Below, one piece after another: positions 1 through 12,100 of a stretch of DNA of 64,000 nucleotides. The number at the start of each line of letters is the position of its first letter. Within the stretch, counting starts at the first letter, position 1. Origin of the DNA: Apostichopus japonicus (Eukaryota > Echinodermata > Holothuroidea > Aspidochirotida > Stichopodidae); contig NC_092562.1 of the NCBI RefSeq assembly GCF_037975245.1, forward strand, positions 20,845,054 to 20,909,053. The letters are read 5' to 3'. A model generated the notes under the pieces. The model had not been told where the DNA came from and did no database searches. It saw only the letters and a list, made by a program, of their open reading frames with translations. The translations under genes and the position numbers were made by a program.

Positions 1-2018
1 GGGAGGGGGGGGGGGTGTCACACCCTTGACCATATTGGCTTTCAGGCAATATCGGCTTTTGGGGAATCCCAAGATAAGCTCCCTTAAAATAAGCTTTTAA
101 TATTGAACTGCTGGGGTTCCAAAAATTAGCTTATGAAGTAGCTAAGACTATTTGGGCCTTAAAGGTTGGCTTTTTCAAGGCCCCTAAACTGACTGGTATC
201 AATAGCCAAACCTAATAATAAACCTATTTTCAAAATCGTCACAGCCCTGCTAATAAGGTGTCTGTGTACGTTATTCGCCGGGCTGCCCTGGGAATAATCA
301 CTTCGAAATATAAAAGCTGTGGCTCTTTACCCGATCTTTGGGTGAATACGCACTGCACGCTTGCTTATTGACCCGATCACACTCTGTGAGCTGAGAGAAT
401 CATCAAGCCATAGTGGAATGAATTTGTGTCTATAAGATGCAACCCATCTAAACAGTCAAATCACACACTGTGTTCAGATGCATCATACTATCTTAATTTA
501 GTATAGTGTATTGTATAAAGAGATATTTAAATATGTTTTGTCAAATATACTTGTAAGCACTTGGAGGGGGTATGGTAGGGTCATTGAAGCTGACTTAGGT
601 GTAGGGGTTACGGGGTCCTCCATAGAGAAAAAATGTGAATTTAGAAGTGAAATGGTACATTCTGCAGGATATTTAGGCTACAAATTATTCTTATACAGTT
701 CTAGGTTTACATGTATAGCTTGGCTTTCATGTGAGGGTTTGTTTGGGGAGGGGGGGGGGCTGGTTGGAAAGGTGTACACCCGACCCTCCAGATCCAGCCC
801 TAATACCTTGCATGTTATATCCCAACAGTTTACAAGGTAAGCGTTACATCATCCATATTTAACGTATGATCAAGTAAATAAGTAAGCGTGCCATCCTTAT
901 TGAACTGAAAATCATGTAGTTAAGCACCAGCACAATGCTTATTGAACCCACGGTCGGGTTAATAAGCAAGAGCACCATCATTTTGGAACAGAGATTGGTT
1001 GAATAGGTCGCACCAAATATGAAAGTCGGAGAGTAGGTTGAATTTCCACACCACAACAGCTAGAATGGCATGAAGTCCAGACCACTGTATTCATCTACTA
1101 TACGGAAGTGTTGGCTAACGTAGTATTTCTTGTAAGATAGGTTAGGCTGTAACCTGTTAAGTACACTCGAGCTGTAAATAAGTGCATCCTACACCAAACG
1201 TTAGGCTGGCTAAGTTTATACTAACTTAGGCCTAGGCCTGCTTGCTGTTAGTGTTACACATTACAGTATCACCTTGAAAACTTCCAATCGCCAATTCCCC
1301 ATGTTGAGGAATCACATGAATTTCTTTACATAAGTCTTTGTTGGAGTGTCAGAATCGTTCAACGGCGAACGCGGTGTCTTGAAATTGGTAGTATCGCAAT
1401 AACTTCGTGCTTACTACTACTACTGTACTACTACTAGCCTAGGAAGCACGTACAGTATTAACCATAGGTAGGATAGGTTTGTATCGGCTGCCGGTTTCTG
1501 TGAAATCGGTGTGTACGTTTCTTTGATTACATATTAGGCACGTACATCGATTACGCAATGATACAGAAGTAGCCAGATCTTCGTAACAGAAAATGCTATA
1601 TATATATCTGCAGTCACGTTCACATAACGTATGAAAAGCCAAACAACAATATATTTGTTGTCTCAAGTAGAGTTGTTGAACTTGTTGACAGTTACTTGTT
1701 GCTTTCTTATTCTATTATGTTACTGTTCAAAATTTTGTAACATCGTTGTATTCACATTCGTGCTGTTCTGGATTTCTGGGAAGGTATCCTAAGGTTATCT
1801 TGAGAATTTGCAATTTATGAATACTAAGAACAAAGTTTGGGGAAGGAGTTCATTACACTATGCTTTTCAATGCTGAAATGGCAGCTTTCACAAAGGAGAA
1901 AGATATTTAGGCCTACATCTCAGTTTAGAAATAGACCAAGCTCTTTTAAAATGGAATAACTCTCCCAAGGTTAAAATAAATTTCGTTCTTCGGAAATGAA
2001 GTACATTATGCGGTGTGT
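1..2018. other. Non-coding DNA with a small imperfect hairpin
   Basis: No supported gene. The stretch starts in a G run and holds short open frames with no recognisable protein features. At 937-967 an imperfect hairpin is visible: GCTTATTGAACCC and GGGTTAATAAGC flank a six-base loop, giving a 12-bp stem with one bulged base. A related phrase, cttgcttattgacccgatc, lies near 360. A G run lies near 750, followed by text similar to that at 13.4 kb (a 'ccctccagatccag' type phrase), which may be the end of a decayed dispersed repeat. Confidence 0.5.
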
Positions 2019-2055
2019 ACGGAGTGCGGAGTGCGGAGTACGGAGTGCGGAGTGC
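2019..2055 (+). repeat. GGAGTGC heptamer tandem repeat
   Basis: About five tandem copies of a 7-bp unit (GGAGTGC, one copy GGAGTAC) run directly into the 5' end of the SINE at 2050. The repeat may have grown from the target-site or head sequence of that SINE. Confidence 0.7.
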
Positions 2056-2296
2056 ACAGCCTAGTGGTTAACGCCGGCGTCTCCCAGTCATGAGATCCCC
2101 GGTTCGAATCCCCGCCGACAGCAATGTGTGTCGTCTGGCAAGGGTGTTGTTCAATAACAACTTCCCGACATGGACGTTAAATGGATGTGTGCCGAGAGAT
2201 TGGCTTCGGTCAGCTTGCGAGTCTACAAGCCTCCATGGCTTCTTTCGCGAGTTCCTGCTTGCGGGAAGATCACATATACATACATACATATTATGC
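2050..2296 (+). mobile_element. tRNA-derived SINE, apparently complete
   Basis: The head carries an RNA polymerase III A box (agcctagtgg, 2058-2067) and a good B box (ggttcgaatcc, 2101-2111), spaced as in a tRNA, but the acceptor and T stems are degenerate, so this is not a functional tRNA. The body follows: a near-palindrome at about 2137-2166 (agggtgttgttc / aataacaacttccc), then a segment containing cttcggtcagcttgc, ending in a CATA-type simple tail at about 2276-2292. The same body and tail recur without the head at 6.63 kb, which shows a dispersed family. Open frames on both strands here are shadows of the SINE. Confidence 0.75.
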
Positions 2297-3238
2297 AATT
2301 TAATACTTAAAAGTGTATATATTATCAGTTAAAGGGTCTATACAATGAATCCGAGAGAATCATCGCTTGATGGGAGCGAAATGCCGTGTGCAAATCATCC
2401 CTATGGCAACACACTGAAACTCGACTCCCAGTAGCTAGTGTAAACAATGTAGACAGATACTGATCTACATGATACAGTAGTATACACGCAGTATGTACAA
2501 TATATATATACACACTGATCTACAGTACTGTATGTAGCCGAGTACACTGTTCACATATACAGCGCTAGCTAGATTGCCGAGTCGTAACGCTCGTACGTAC
2601 TGTACTAATTTTGTGCGTTTTTTTTCGTGTTTTTTCTTTATCATAAGGATTTCTGATAATTTAGATATTTATATCCATTCACGACAATTCCCCCGGTCCA
2701 TTGACTGTCTTTTCAGCTGGGGTAGATTTCAGTTTAAACAAAATAACTATAAAAATCATTCATCATATGATTGTATTGAGGTGTAATACTCTTAGAATAT
2801 ATATATTATAGAGTGTAAAACTCTAAGAACTGTTATATTTACACACTTTAAGTGGTCATGTGACTTGTCAAGGGTTTCCTATTAGGAAACTTGCGAACAT
2901 ATACGCTTGATTTACCACGTGTGGTTTTCCAAATGTTTTTTTTTTTTTTAACATGAAAAACGTATGCACATGTCGTGATTTTTAAATTGCAATAGAACTG
3001 AATGAATGACCTGTGTAAATAATTTTGTGTGTAAAGTGTAATTGAAAATGTGTTATAGGAAATACATTTGCTACATATCAGTCACTGCGTAGGAGGAATG
3101 ATGAGCTTATACGCGACCTTTCATTTCTTTGTAGGAAGTACAATCCCGCACTGGCCGCCATACTAAACTGCAGTATATCAAATGGAACAATGAATACTAA
3201 CTGGAAACATGCAAGTATAGGTACCGTACCGGCCGATA
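2297..3238. other. Non-coding stretch, nothing recognised
   Basis: AT-rich sequence with TATA-type microsatellite patches (about 2500 and 2797), a T-rich patch near 2937 and TACTGTA-like words. No gene, RNA or element boundary could be supported. Confidence 0.5.
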
Positions 3239-3644
3239 TAAAGAAGCAAGGGCGTAGGAACCGGGGGGGGGGGGGGGCTGGGGGGCGCCACCCCCAGTGA
3301 AAATGTGGAGGGGCGGAAGTATCATTCCGCCCCCCCCCCCCCCCTCCGCTTCGCAAGTCAGAAAACCCCTTTTTCATTTCCAAATGAGAAAAAAAACTCA
3401 TTTGGAGCACCAAATTGCATCTAAGGCCAGGTGAAAATACAAAATTAAGTTTACAAAATGGAGTGGGTGTTGAAGTGTGCTATATTGCACCAAATTGCAT
3501 CTGAGGCCACCTGGAAATGCAAAAAAATCCAAAGGGGGAGGGGGACACCCCCTCCCCTTAGACCCCTCCCCCAGGCCGGCCATCGGTCTTCAGCCCCCCC
3601 CCCCCCCACACTCAAAAGTACCTTCCTACGCCACTGTAAAGAAG
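3239..3644. mobile_element. hAT-type MITE with perfect 8-bp target duplication
   Basis: The element spans 3247-3636 (390 bp). It begins CAAGGGCGTAGGAA and ends TTCCTACGCCACTG, which are near-perfect terminal inverted repeats. Both sides are flanked by the same 8 bases, TAAAGAAG (3239-3246 and 3637-3644). Eight-base duplications with CA..TG termini are typical of the hAT superfamily. There is no transposase. Inside are three G or C runs of 14-15 bases and an internal near-duplication (about 3407-3440 and 3487-3521, each starting with caccaaattgcatct). Open frames of 60-110 codons on both strands are low-complexity shadows of this element. Confidence 0.85.
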
Positions 3645-5561
3645 CATAGCGGTGAGGTTTGCATAGCCGATACGTTTTGTACTCGAAGCGGAACTTGAAG
3701 CAAACCGGTGTTATGTAATAGCAGCACATTGACACATTTCCTTTCAGGTTTTCTTTAAAAAAATTTAAAAAATATCCAATTTCCTATTCACAATTTGAAT
3801 ATATATATCAACATGAACACACCTCATGCAAATGAAATATTGTTAACTTAAATGATATCACCTTGGGAAAGGTGGAACTCAAGCTCATGATCCAAGGTCA
3901 ACTCAATACAGTGGAAAATAAAGGAGAAAAACCATTTTGCTGCCAGTGTGCAACTGTTTTGCTTTAAAGATTTTTTTTTAGGGAAAATGAGAACCAGTCC
4001 TTCCGGTGATATTCTTTTTTTTTGTCTTTGTATCGCCCTGAGCCTTGCCCTGCGATGAACTTTGGTTCTGTGATAGAGTGCTTGAAATGTTGGCCCGTCC
4101 TGCCAGAAAATTCGAATCTTACACTGACTTATGTCTAGACGTGACGTCAGAGCGGCACATTGGTCAGACTCGATCAGATCTCACTCTAAGCTTGGCCTTG
4201 ATACAATACACAGGATTGTGTACGGAATTCGCGTACGGCAGAGATTACACAAATCTCTCAAATAACAAGTATCTGAACAACATAGGCTTATTTTGAAGAA
4301 GAACTAGTTAGGGAATTCTGGAACGTTTTAACTCTCCAAAATTTCAAATGATTGCTAACTTGCAACTTCATCGGGAAATTTCCATCTAAATCTCTATTTT
4401 ACTTTCAGAAATTTTAACTTTCCTCGCTATAGTGTAGCTTGCTAATGATAGCCAATGCCGTATATAAATACACGGTTCTGATGATAGTGTCCCTGCAGCT
4501 CCCCCGAAACGAAGTGCCGCGATGACGTCACAGTAGCTCATCGTTCTCCTCTGTTCAAAATAATGTAACGCTGTTACTGTAAAGTTGTGGAGCAATGGGA
4601 ATTCTGTGTGGACGGTGTGAAACCATTGTGGTAGTTTAAATCCCCTTGGATTTTATTATTAATTATATAGGGGTTATCTCTCCTGGCATTAAGTAAACCA
4701 GTTGTAATTGTTGACAGATTATGGCTTTTGGGGCTGTGGCTCGGCATAGGTTTCAGGCTTATCCTGGGATTGTGATGTAACACATGTGATATTTTCTAGA
4801 GATACTCATATGATCACATTCATCTCTGTAAAGCAGTACAATTGTTTGGGGATGGTAGGAATGCACTGTAGTATTTGTGTATTATGTCTAAAGCTAAGTC
4901 TAGGGTAAAGTTCATCATTTGTATACATGTGATATTTCCACGTATATTGTTAAGGGATTTATATAAAATGCATTACCTGGGAGGGACAGACCAGTCTACT
5001 CTGGTTGCTGTTTGAAGAAACATTTTTGATGGTAGGCTTCAGGGCCACGTAGCCTCAAGTTTGTACAACACATCCAGTACAACACACTTAACCTTACTGT
5101 AAGAAGTTTTCTTTTCAATATATCGCTGTTAAAAATACCATCACCTCTCTGGATTTATTTTGTGTACATCTTCATTCTCTGGGCAATTACAATACAACAA
5201 TTTAGGCCAAGAACCCTGAATCGGCTGGCCGGCGCTTCTCACAGAGGAAAGTTTTACAATATTTCAGATTAATTTAGCCTCGCGCGGTTCAAACATTCAC
5301 TTCCCCGAATCCCCAAACTAGGACTATGGCGATGAAAAAATTATGGAGTTTTTTTTCCATATCATAATCAGCAGGTATTTTTACGACGCTTAAGCGACCA
5401 CGAATGTGGGAGAAGCCCACAAGGGCTCATGGATTACAACTAACACGTCTGATGGCTTCTAAATCAACATTTTAACTAAAATTTGGAATCTTTTCAACTT
5501 TAAAAAATCATTTCAGATGGACAACAGTAGATTGCTCTTGTATGAAAAACCACCTAACTAT
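3645..5561. other. Non-coding stretch, nothing recognised
   Basis: No supported gene. Contains T-rich patches near 3970 and 4015 and short random-looking frames. Composition around 4040-4300 and 4480-4530 is slightly richer in GC than the surroundings, but no splice-bounded coding segment could be supported. Confidence 0.45.
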
Positions 5562-5660
5562 GACCCGGCCGGGTATCGAACCCGGAACCTCCCGAATGCT
5601 AAGCCCCATTGCTTCAAATGCCACCGCCTTTATATAGTTTATTCACTCGGCCACAGCACC
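5562..5660 (-). mobile_element. tRNA-Ser-like relic or SINE head
   Basis: Read on the minus strand, it has an A-box-like tggccgagtg near the 5' end and a strong B box, GGTTCGATACC (complement of 5572-5582), inside a perfect 5-bp T stem (CCGGG / CCCGG). The middle has TTTGAAGCAATGGGG, which resembles the anticodon arm of a Ser tRNA with a TGA anticodon, and a long variable arm. The acceptor ends do not pair, and the D-arm region is about 12-18 bases too long with a repeated ATAAA, so it is a decayed tRNA or a SINE head and not a working gene. Confidence 0.6.
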
Positions 5661-6632
5661 CAATAGACTGCCACTAACAAAAACATTTAAGTTCAATTGC
5701 GGTACAATCTGAGAAAATTTCAAGTACCAATATCTCGATAACGCTATGTAGGAATTTCACAATGAATATGCTTAGAATTTGTTCCCCTTTCATCAAGTAA
5801 AAGGAAAAAATTTTCTTCTGAACTTCATTTTAATAACTAGCAGCAAATCTTCAAATAGTACCGGTAGTCCAGAGAAGAACCTCGCGATGTGTAAGTGTGT
5901 GTTTGTGCGTGTGTGTATGTATAGTGGGCGGGAGGGTGGAGGGGATCATTGATGTCGTATTCAGGCATCATGAGCTGCGTACATCTGCGGCGGTTGAGAG
6001 GCAGTATTGTTGAAAACTTCCAAAAAAGTGGCTGGGAAGGAAAGCTAAGGTATTGGGGTCATATTGTATTTGTACTGAGGTCCATCGCTCAAGTCTTGAA
6101 CGTTTGTAGTAAGCCCATGTATTTCATGTGAATGTTATCCATGTTCTGTTGTGTATTCTTCAGGATACTTGAGGTAGCCTGTATGGAACGAAACTTTCAA
6201 GTTGGCTGTTTTGATTGTCTGGCACCCCGTTTGCTACTTTCTACCAAATTCTGCTTAGGTCAGGGTGGAGTTCATGATGTAAGATCGAAGGGTGTGAATT
6301 TAACTGAAATATGCTAATATAGTCCGTAATCAATTATTCAGCCTTTGTGATGAGATAAGTAACTCCGTGGATTGCCTCTTTGCGATATGAAGCACGCACG
6401 CACGCAAATGATATAAATGTCATTTCCCAAGAGTACTGTCAAAATTTCTCCTTTCAACAGAAGGGCTACAGTCTATGTAAAATTTGGCATATGTCATATG
6501 ACATGTATATGTTCCAAATTCTCCCAAGCCTAATCGAAACATCTATTTTGCTGGCCATACTCACGAATTAGAGACAGAATGGACTCCAGCAAGAGACTTT
6601 GAGCAAAGCATATGTACAATATTTGAATCTAA

Positions 6633-6730
6633 GAGACTGACTTCGGTCAGCTTGCAGCTTTGATAAGCCAATGATGGCTTCTTCGCGAGTTCCTGCAAGT
6701 TGCAGGAGGATCTAAAATACATACATACAT
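6633..6730 (+). mobile_element. 5'-truncated SINE, same family as at 2.05 kb
   Basis: Matches the body and tail of the 2.05-kb SINE: both share cttcggtcagcttgc, then a tggcttctt(t)cgcgagttcctgc segment, then a CATA tail. The tRNA-like head is missing, as expected for 5' truncation. It is directly followed by the hairpin at 6732-6757. Confidence 0.7.
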
Positions 6731-6731
6731 T

Positions 6732-6757
6732 AGGGAGTTGTTCCATAACAACTCCCT
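6732..6757. repeat. Perfect hairpin (GGGAGTTGTT family)
   Basis: Two 11-base arms, AGGGAGTTGTT and AACAACTCCCT, flank a 4-base CCAT loop. Related palindromes occur inside the SINE at 2.14 kb and at 53893-53922. Confidence 0.75.
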
Positions 6758-9093
6758 GCATACAATATCATAAAAGTGCAGAAATGTTGATTCCATGGCA
6801 ATATGCTAAGTACATATTGACGAGTTTACATCTGACGCGCGCACGCAGGCATGAAACGCTCTGTATATAATAATGGTGCGGTACATCTGACGAATCCACT
6901 GTATACATATCATATAAATAACGCGTAACACGTTCGTCATATGCAGTACAGCTAATCCGTTAATAATACTGTGTATATGCAGCTCTCTGTTTCTATGTAC
7001 AGTAGCCATGGAACGTTTTACCAAACTGGAGTTGTACCTCTAGTCCAGAACTAGGATTAGGAAGGACGTGAAGGCTTAACACCATATTTTACCAAAATAA
7101 CACTAAGTTTCTACACGGGGTTACCGGTGCGGTGGACTATTTGCAAATACGTAAGTAGTAAACTACCGTTTTAAAGATCATTTCATAAGACCAGACTTGT
7201 ACGAATGTAAATCTCATTCAATCAGAGCGAGTAGGCCTAAGTAATTTATATTTACAGTATGTTATGCCTAGCCTACTACCTGTGTTCAAACGGGTACTAC
7301 TTCCGCGACGACGTAATTGTTTCTTGGTCAAAATTACACAGAAGGAGGTAGTCATTGACTAGACATAGTATTAGTAGGTGGATGGGCTCCCTTGGTTAGT
7401 AATGATGCATAATGTCGATTGGCATTTCTGTCAAATTGTCAGCGAGTTGGGAAGAGTATAGGCTAGAGGCAACAAAAGAAATTCTCTTTGTGATGCTTGA
7501 TCAAAATGCCTAGAATTTAGAAATGGCAAGAGGAAAACTGACTAAAACTTATGTTAGGCCTAGTAACAGTAACACTAACAGTAACATTTACACCCAACTA
7601 GACCTAGTACAGTTTTGGGATTGGTATAGCAAAACAAAAGTAAACCTTACCAAAAATACTTGATGCGAGCAGGAAATAAATGTCAGTGGTTGGCCAGAAA
7701 TTAATCATGATTGCTCATTTTGTTCTGAAAGTTTGATGTTGTTGTTAGTAAAAGACTGAGAAATATTTAGTTGATTGCTGCAGTTAGCCCGAAAGAATAT
7801 ATACACATGTGTGTATTTCTAATTTATTCTATTTTTCTAAAAGTTTAACCAGAAATTAATTTCAGGTTTGTGTTACTGATCTTTTGTGCCATACATCCAG
7901 CTACTGTAGGTCTCATTCTAAGCCAATGGTAAATTATATCAAACAAAATGTACTTGCTGAAGTCCATTTTCCATTGGCATTTTGCTTGAGTTAGCAAAAT
8001 AAAGCAACATGTATCTGTGGGTAGAAAGTTGCTTTTTGTTTTTTTTTTGCCAGTGAAAGGCACTGGCAGCCAGTAAATACCCTGAATTTTGAGGTCTGTA
8101 GGCTAAAGGCTATGTCAGCCTGTATATCGCACTATAGTGATTCATCTGGCTGATGAGCAAATTAGAAAATTATAAATGACAACACATTATCTGTACTCCC
8201 AAAATATCAGTCTCAGTGTGATTTAATGCTGTAGGTTACTTTCACTTCAACCTGTCATGATAATCCCTGAGCAACCGTTTATCATACATTAATGTCTACA
8301 GTATGAACACATCACTGTAAATTATTTGAACATTGTTTGTTGAAATAAAGTTGAATTTAAAAAAAGAAAATTGAATAAAAAAGTTGCCTATAACTCAACT
8401 TTTGTGCAGTTTACTCTACCATGGCTAAAAGCTCATCATGGCTCAGTGTGGCAATTTTCTTGCATTTTTGGCCAAACTGTGTTGGATCCACTACCCAAAG
8501 GTATTCCACATTTTGGGTAAAAAAAAAAGTGTTTTCTGCTTGGAAGGACCCAATCTGATACAATTAGAACAGTTGAACACTCAAGACATTACAGCAATCA
8601 ATTGACTATGAAATATTTCGATTCATTCTTAGAAGTGCCATGTAAAACTGCTTACAGCATCTTCAAAAAACTTGTTCCAAACTTGTACTCTGATACCTAT
8701 ATGGCTACTGTTCCATTTGTCTATACCCATATTTACTTTTGTTTATCATTTGTTTATTTACTCTGATTCCATTTATACCTATATTTTTTGATAGCTCAAC
8801 TCCCATAATCTGCATTCGACATTCGTGTAATGTGACTATCATTAGTAAATGCTATGATCATACATCCTGAAACCTGCAGTATAAGTAGCTAATGGACAAA
8901 AAAGATGCGGTCACTAAGAGCAAACGCAGAAAAATCAATAGTGCCATCTATATTTAACCAATAATAATAATTAAAGAGATGCTGAAATAAAGCATTGTGA
9001 CCAATTGTTGAGAGTGAGTCCCGGGATGGGAGAGGGGGGTGGGGCAGGGGTTGTGGTAAGAGGATAAATAATGTTTTTAATTAAATTAAATAA
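6758..9093. other. Non-coding stretch, nothing recognised
   Basis: AT-rich, with short open frames of no visible family. An ACAGTA-like run is seen near 7567. No element boundaries or RNA genes could be supported. Confidence 0.45.
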
Positions 9094-9141
9094 CTTAAGA
9101 TAGAGAAGTTTCTAAAGCTTAAGATAGAGAAGTTTCTATAG
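9094..9141 (+). repeat. Tandem duplication of a 24-bp unit
   Basis: Two adjacent copies of a 24-base unit starting CTTAAGATAGAGAAG differ at one base near the end. This is a recent local duplication. Confidence 0.85.
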
Positions 9142-12100
9142 CTTGTCCTATATATAATTTTTATAATTTATACTGGAATAATGAAATTGAAAAATAAAGA
9201 AATTGAAACATAAATCACATGAAAGCTCCAAATCTGCCGAAACATAATTTGATAATAATGGCATGATAAATTTGTTAAGTGGTCTTCAGGAGTATTACAT
9301 TTCTGGATTCCCCAGCAAATTGTAGTTGTTTACAAACGTAATTCTAATAACTATCCTGCGGTTACATGCTAGCTGTTATTTAGAGCTGTGACATCAGCAA
9401 GCTAAAACCAATAGTATGTATGATAGTACTATATCAGTACAGAGGTAATAAGCTACACAATAATTGTGATTACACAAAGGATATAGGCAGGTACAATAGT
9501 CATACATACATAAGTCATTCAAGCTACCAGCAGTTTCTTCCACAAGGCCTGTTATATCAGATTGTGGTGATAGATATTATGTACATGTGTACAGTAAGAG
9601 AGAGAACATTAGAAATTTTAGTGGAAACCTTAACCTTGCAGTTGAAACATAATCTTGCACTTGTAATTTTAGCCAGTATTCCCTAAACCACAAGTAGTAG
9701 TCTACTAGTCTTTATTAGTTATTTGCCATTAATACAATGATGTAAAGACTGGCATGTAAAGGTAGGCCTTCTGTTTCATGTAATCTAAGAATGTGCTCAA
9801 TGAAATGTATTAAAATGTGACAGATCTGTGCTTTGATTGTGTTTTGTAAATGGGAAGCAGCTGAAAAATTATTTCACTTGATCTGTTTCAATTGATCTGT
9901 AGATCTACTGTACCTGTGTGCTTGTCATTATGTGATGTGCATACGTGACCTTGAAACAACAAATCAATGCGAATAGAGGAATAGAGTGCAAACTTTAACA
10001 TTGCCTTTGGTTGTCACATTATCTTTGCAACTATTTCATTACTTTTACTATTGCTGTGTTTGTGATTGAGATATATAACTATTTGCTATGTCTCATACAT
10101 AAGCACTCTGGTCTACCTTCCTAGCCTACAAAAATTGGTGACATTTTTCGCACTGCACCCCCCCCCCCTTCTGTTGACCCACCTCTGGGTGACGTCCCAT
10201 TTCTTTATATGAATCTACCAATCTGAAGGCTTTCTCATAAATTTCTCGTTGGCTTAGCATTAGTCTGAAAATTGAAAAATAGCTCTATGAATTTCATCTA
10301 ACATCACCTATATGAAGGACTACATATCAGTACAGTATCCTTTGAAATTTTCAATTGATTACAATCTGTTTCCTTTGAGATCAAATATAATTGGAAGGAA
10401 TCGTTTGAAAAATTTATCGCAATTTCAAAGTCAAACAAACCGGTTGAAGCACAAGAAATTACAGTATGTTTTCTAAAACATATTTTTCATTCGGCAAAAC
10501 TGCATCCTGTAAATTAAGCTTTTTGAGTCCATCATCCAGCATTTCGGCAATCAAATAACACTGCATGCTCACAAGCTTGTGTTAATATTGTGCCCTTTTA
10601 CGTGATCGTGATCAATTTGATTCAGAGATTTGTAAACAGTAAAGATCATTACATGGACATTAGGACCTGAAATATATGACAGTGCCCCCGGCTAAAGCAC
10701 TGGAGAGCCCCAATGATCAAACCAAGATGTCCTCCTGCAATTTTTTTTATAAAAGAAGGCTAACAACGGTTCATCATTAATGAACTTGATTTCAACCACA
10801 ACGGTTTGTTGTATGGACACTTTTTCAGTGCAGGATCAGTAAATACATGTAAAGGGAACCGAAAACTTACAGTTGTGTTTCTAACTGTTACGTTGTTATT
10901 TAGAAGAAAATGGACTAGTCAAGGTATATAAATGGCCTACTTTACGATGGCATTTTGGTGGCAATAAGCTTCGAAGATGTGTCAACGTTAATTCCGAAAT
11001 AGCTGCTTTTAAGACCTAGCTGTTTGCCTCTTTATTCATACAGTAGACTTTTATATATTCTTAGAATCCAGTCTTTTACAACTAATGTTCATTGCAAGTT
11101 CTATACAGGTCCTGTAAATTATAAACATGTTTTTACTTAAACCATGTACTGTTGTGGAAACCATGTACTGTTGTGGAAAACCATGTACTGTTATGGGAAA
11201 CTGAACAGGAACGGCGGTGTGGTACTTTTAATGTATTCATATCAAGCAAATTTATTCTCTCATTTCATAATTTTAATTCTTACGATTTATCAAACCTGAC
11301 AGTCTTTATTTATGTTAGGAATTACCTGATCAGAATTTTATTTTTAAATGACCTTTGACATTCACACAGAAGCAACGTAACCTCATTCAATATTATAAAC
11401 ATCAATTCAAACTATTAGTTAATGATACTTACTCTACTGTACATAGCAAGTCGGTGATAATTAGATATATTCTTCAACACTCGGATTAAAAAAAAGAAGA
11501 AAGAGTAAAAACAAACAAGCTGGGAATGAAAAATTGTGGGGATTGATGTTCAATCAGTTGCATTGAAGAAAGCTATTACCTATGGCAGCTCTGCGTAAAC
11601 AGTGCCACACATGACCAAGTTCCATCCTGAACCCTTCTTGATTTTCAGAGCCAACGGATAACAAATGACCATTGCGTGGCTTTCGTGGTACTGCTGTAAA
11701 ATTGATTAAGTAAAGTGCCAGTTTGGGAGTGTTAATCAACAGACTTCAAATTTCTGTTTATTGTTAAAGTTAGCAAACCTGAGGCATTCTTAACAGTTTG
11801 GCCAATCTACTGTACACTATTGCTTATTGGATCTATCTAGCTTTCTACGGGTAAAACTCAAGGCCATCAGCTGGAGAGAATCAATGTCATGATCAGTTTT
11901 AGCCTTTAGATATAATTTACTGTTTGCCATTAAAGTTAACTTCGAGAGCACGATTATTTCTTCGCTAAACATTTTGATTTCGGTAAAAAAATAGAAGATG
12001 ATGATCAAGTCGGGGCAGCTGGTAAAAATGTCTTAGGGCGCTCTGGTCTGGTAAAACAAATTGTTGACGGTTTAGTAAGTCTTTCTTATATATATTTTTT

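Noticed and set aside
3078-3735. Overlapping Pro/Gly-rich frames on both strands
   Set aside because: They arise from the G and C runs of the hAT-type MITE at 3247-3636 and cross its boundaries.
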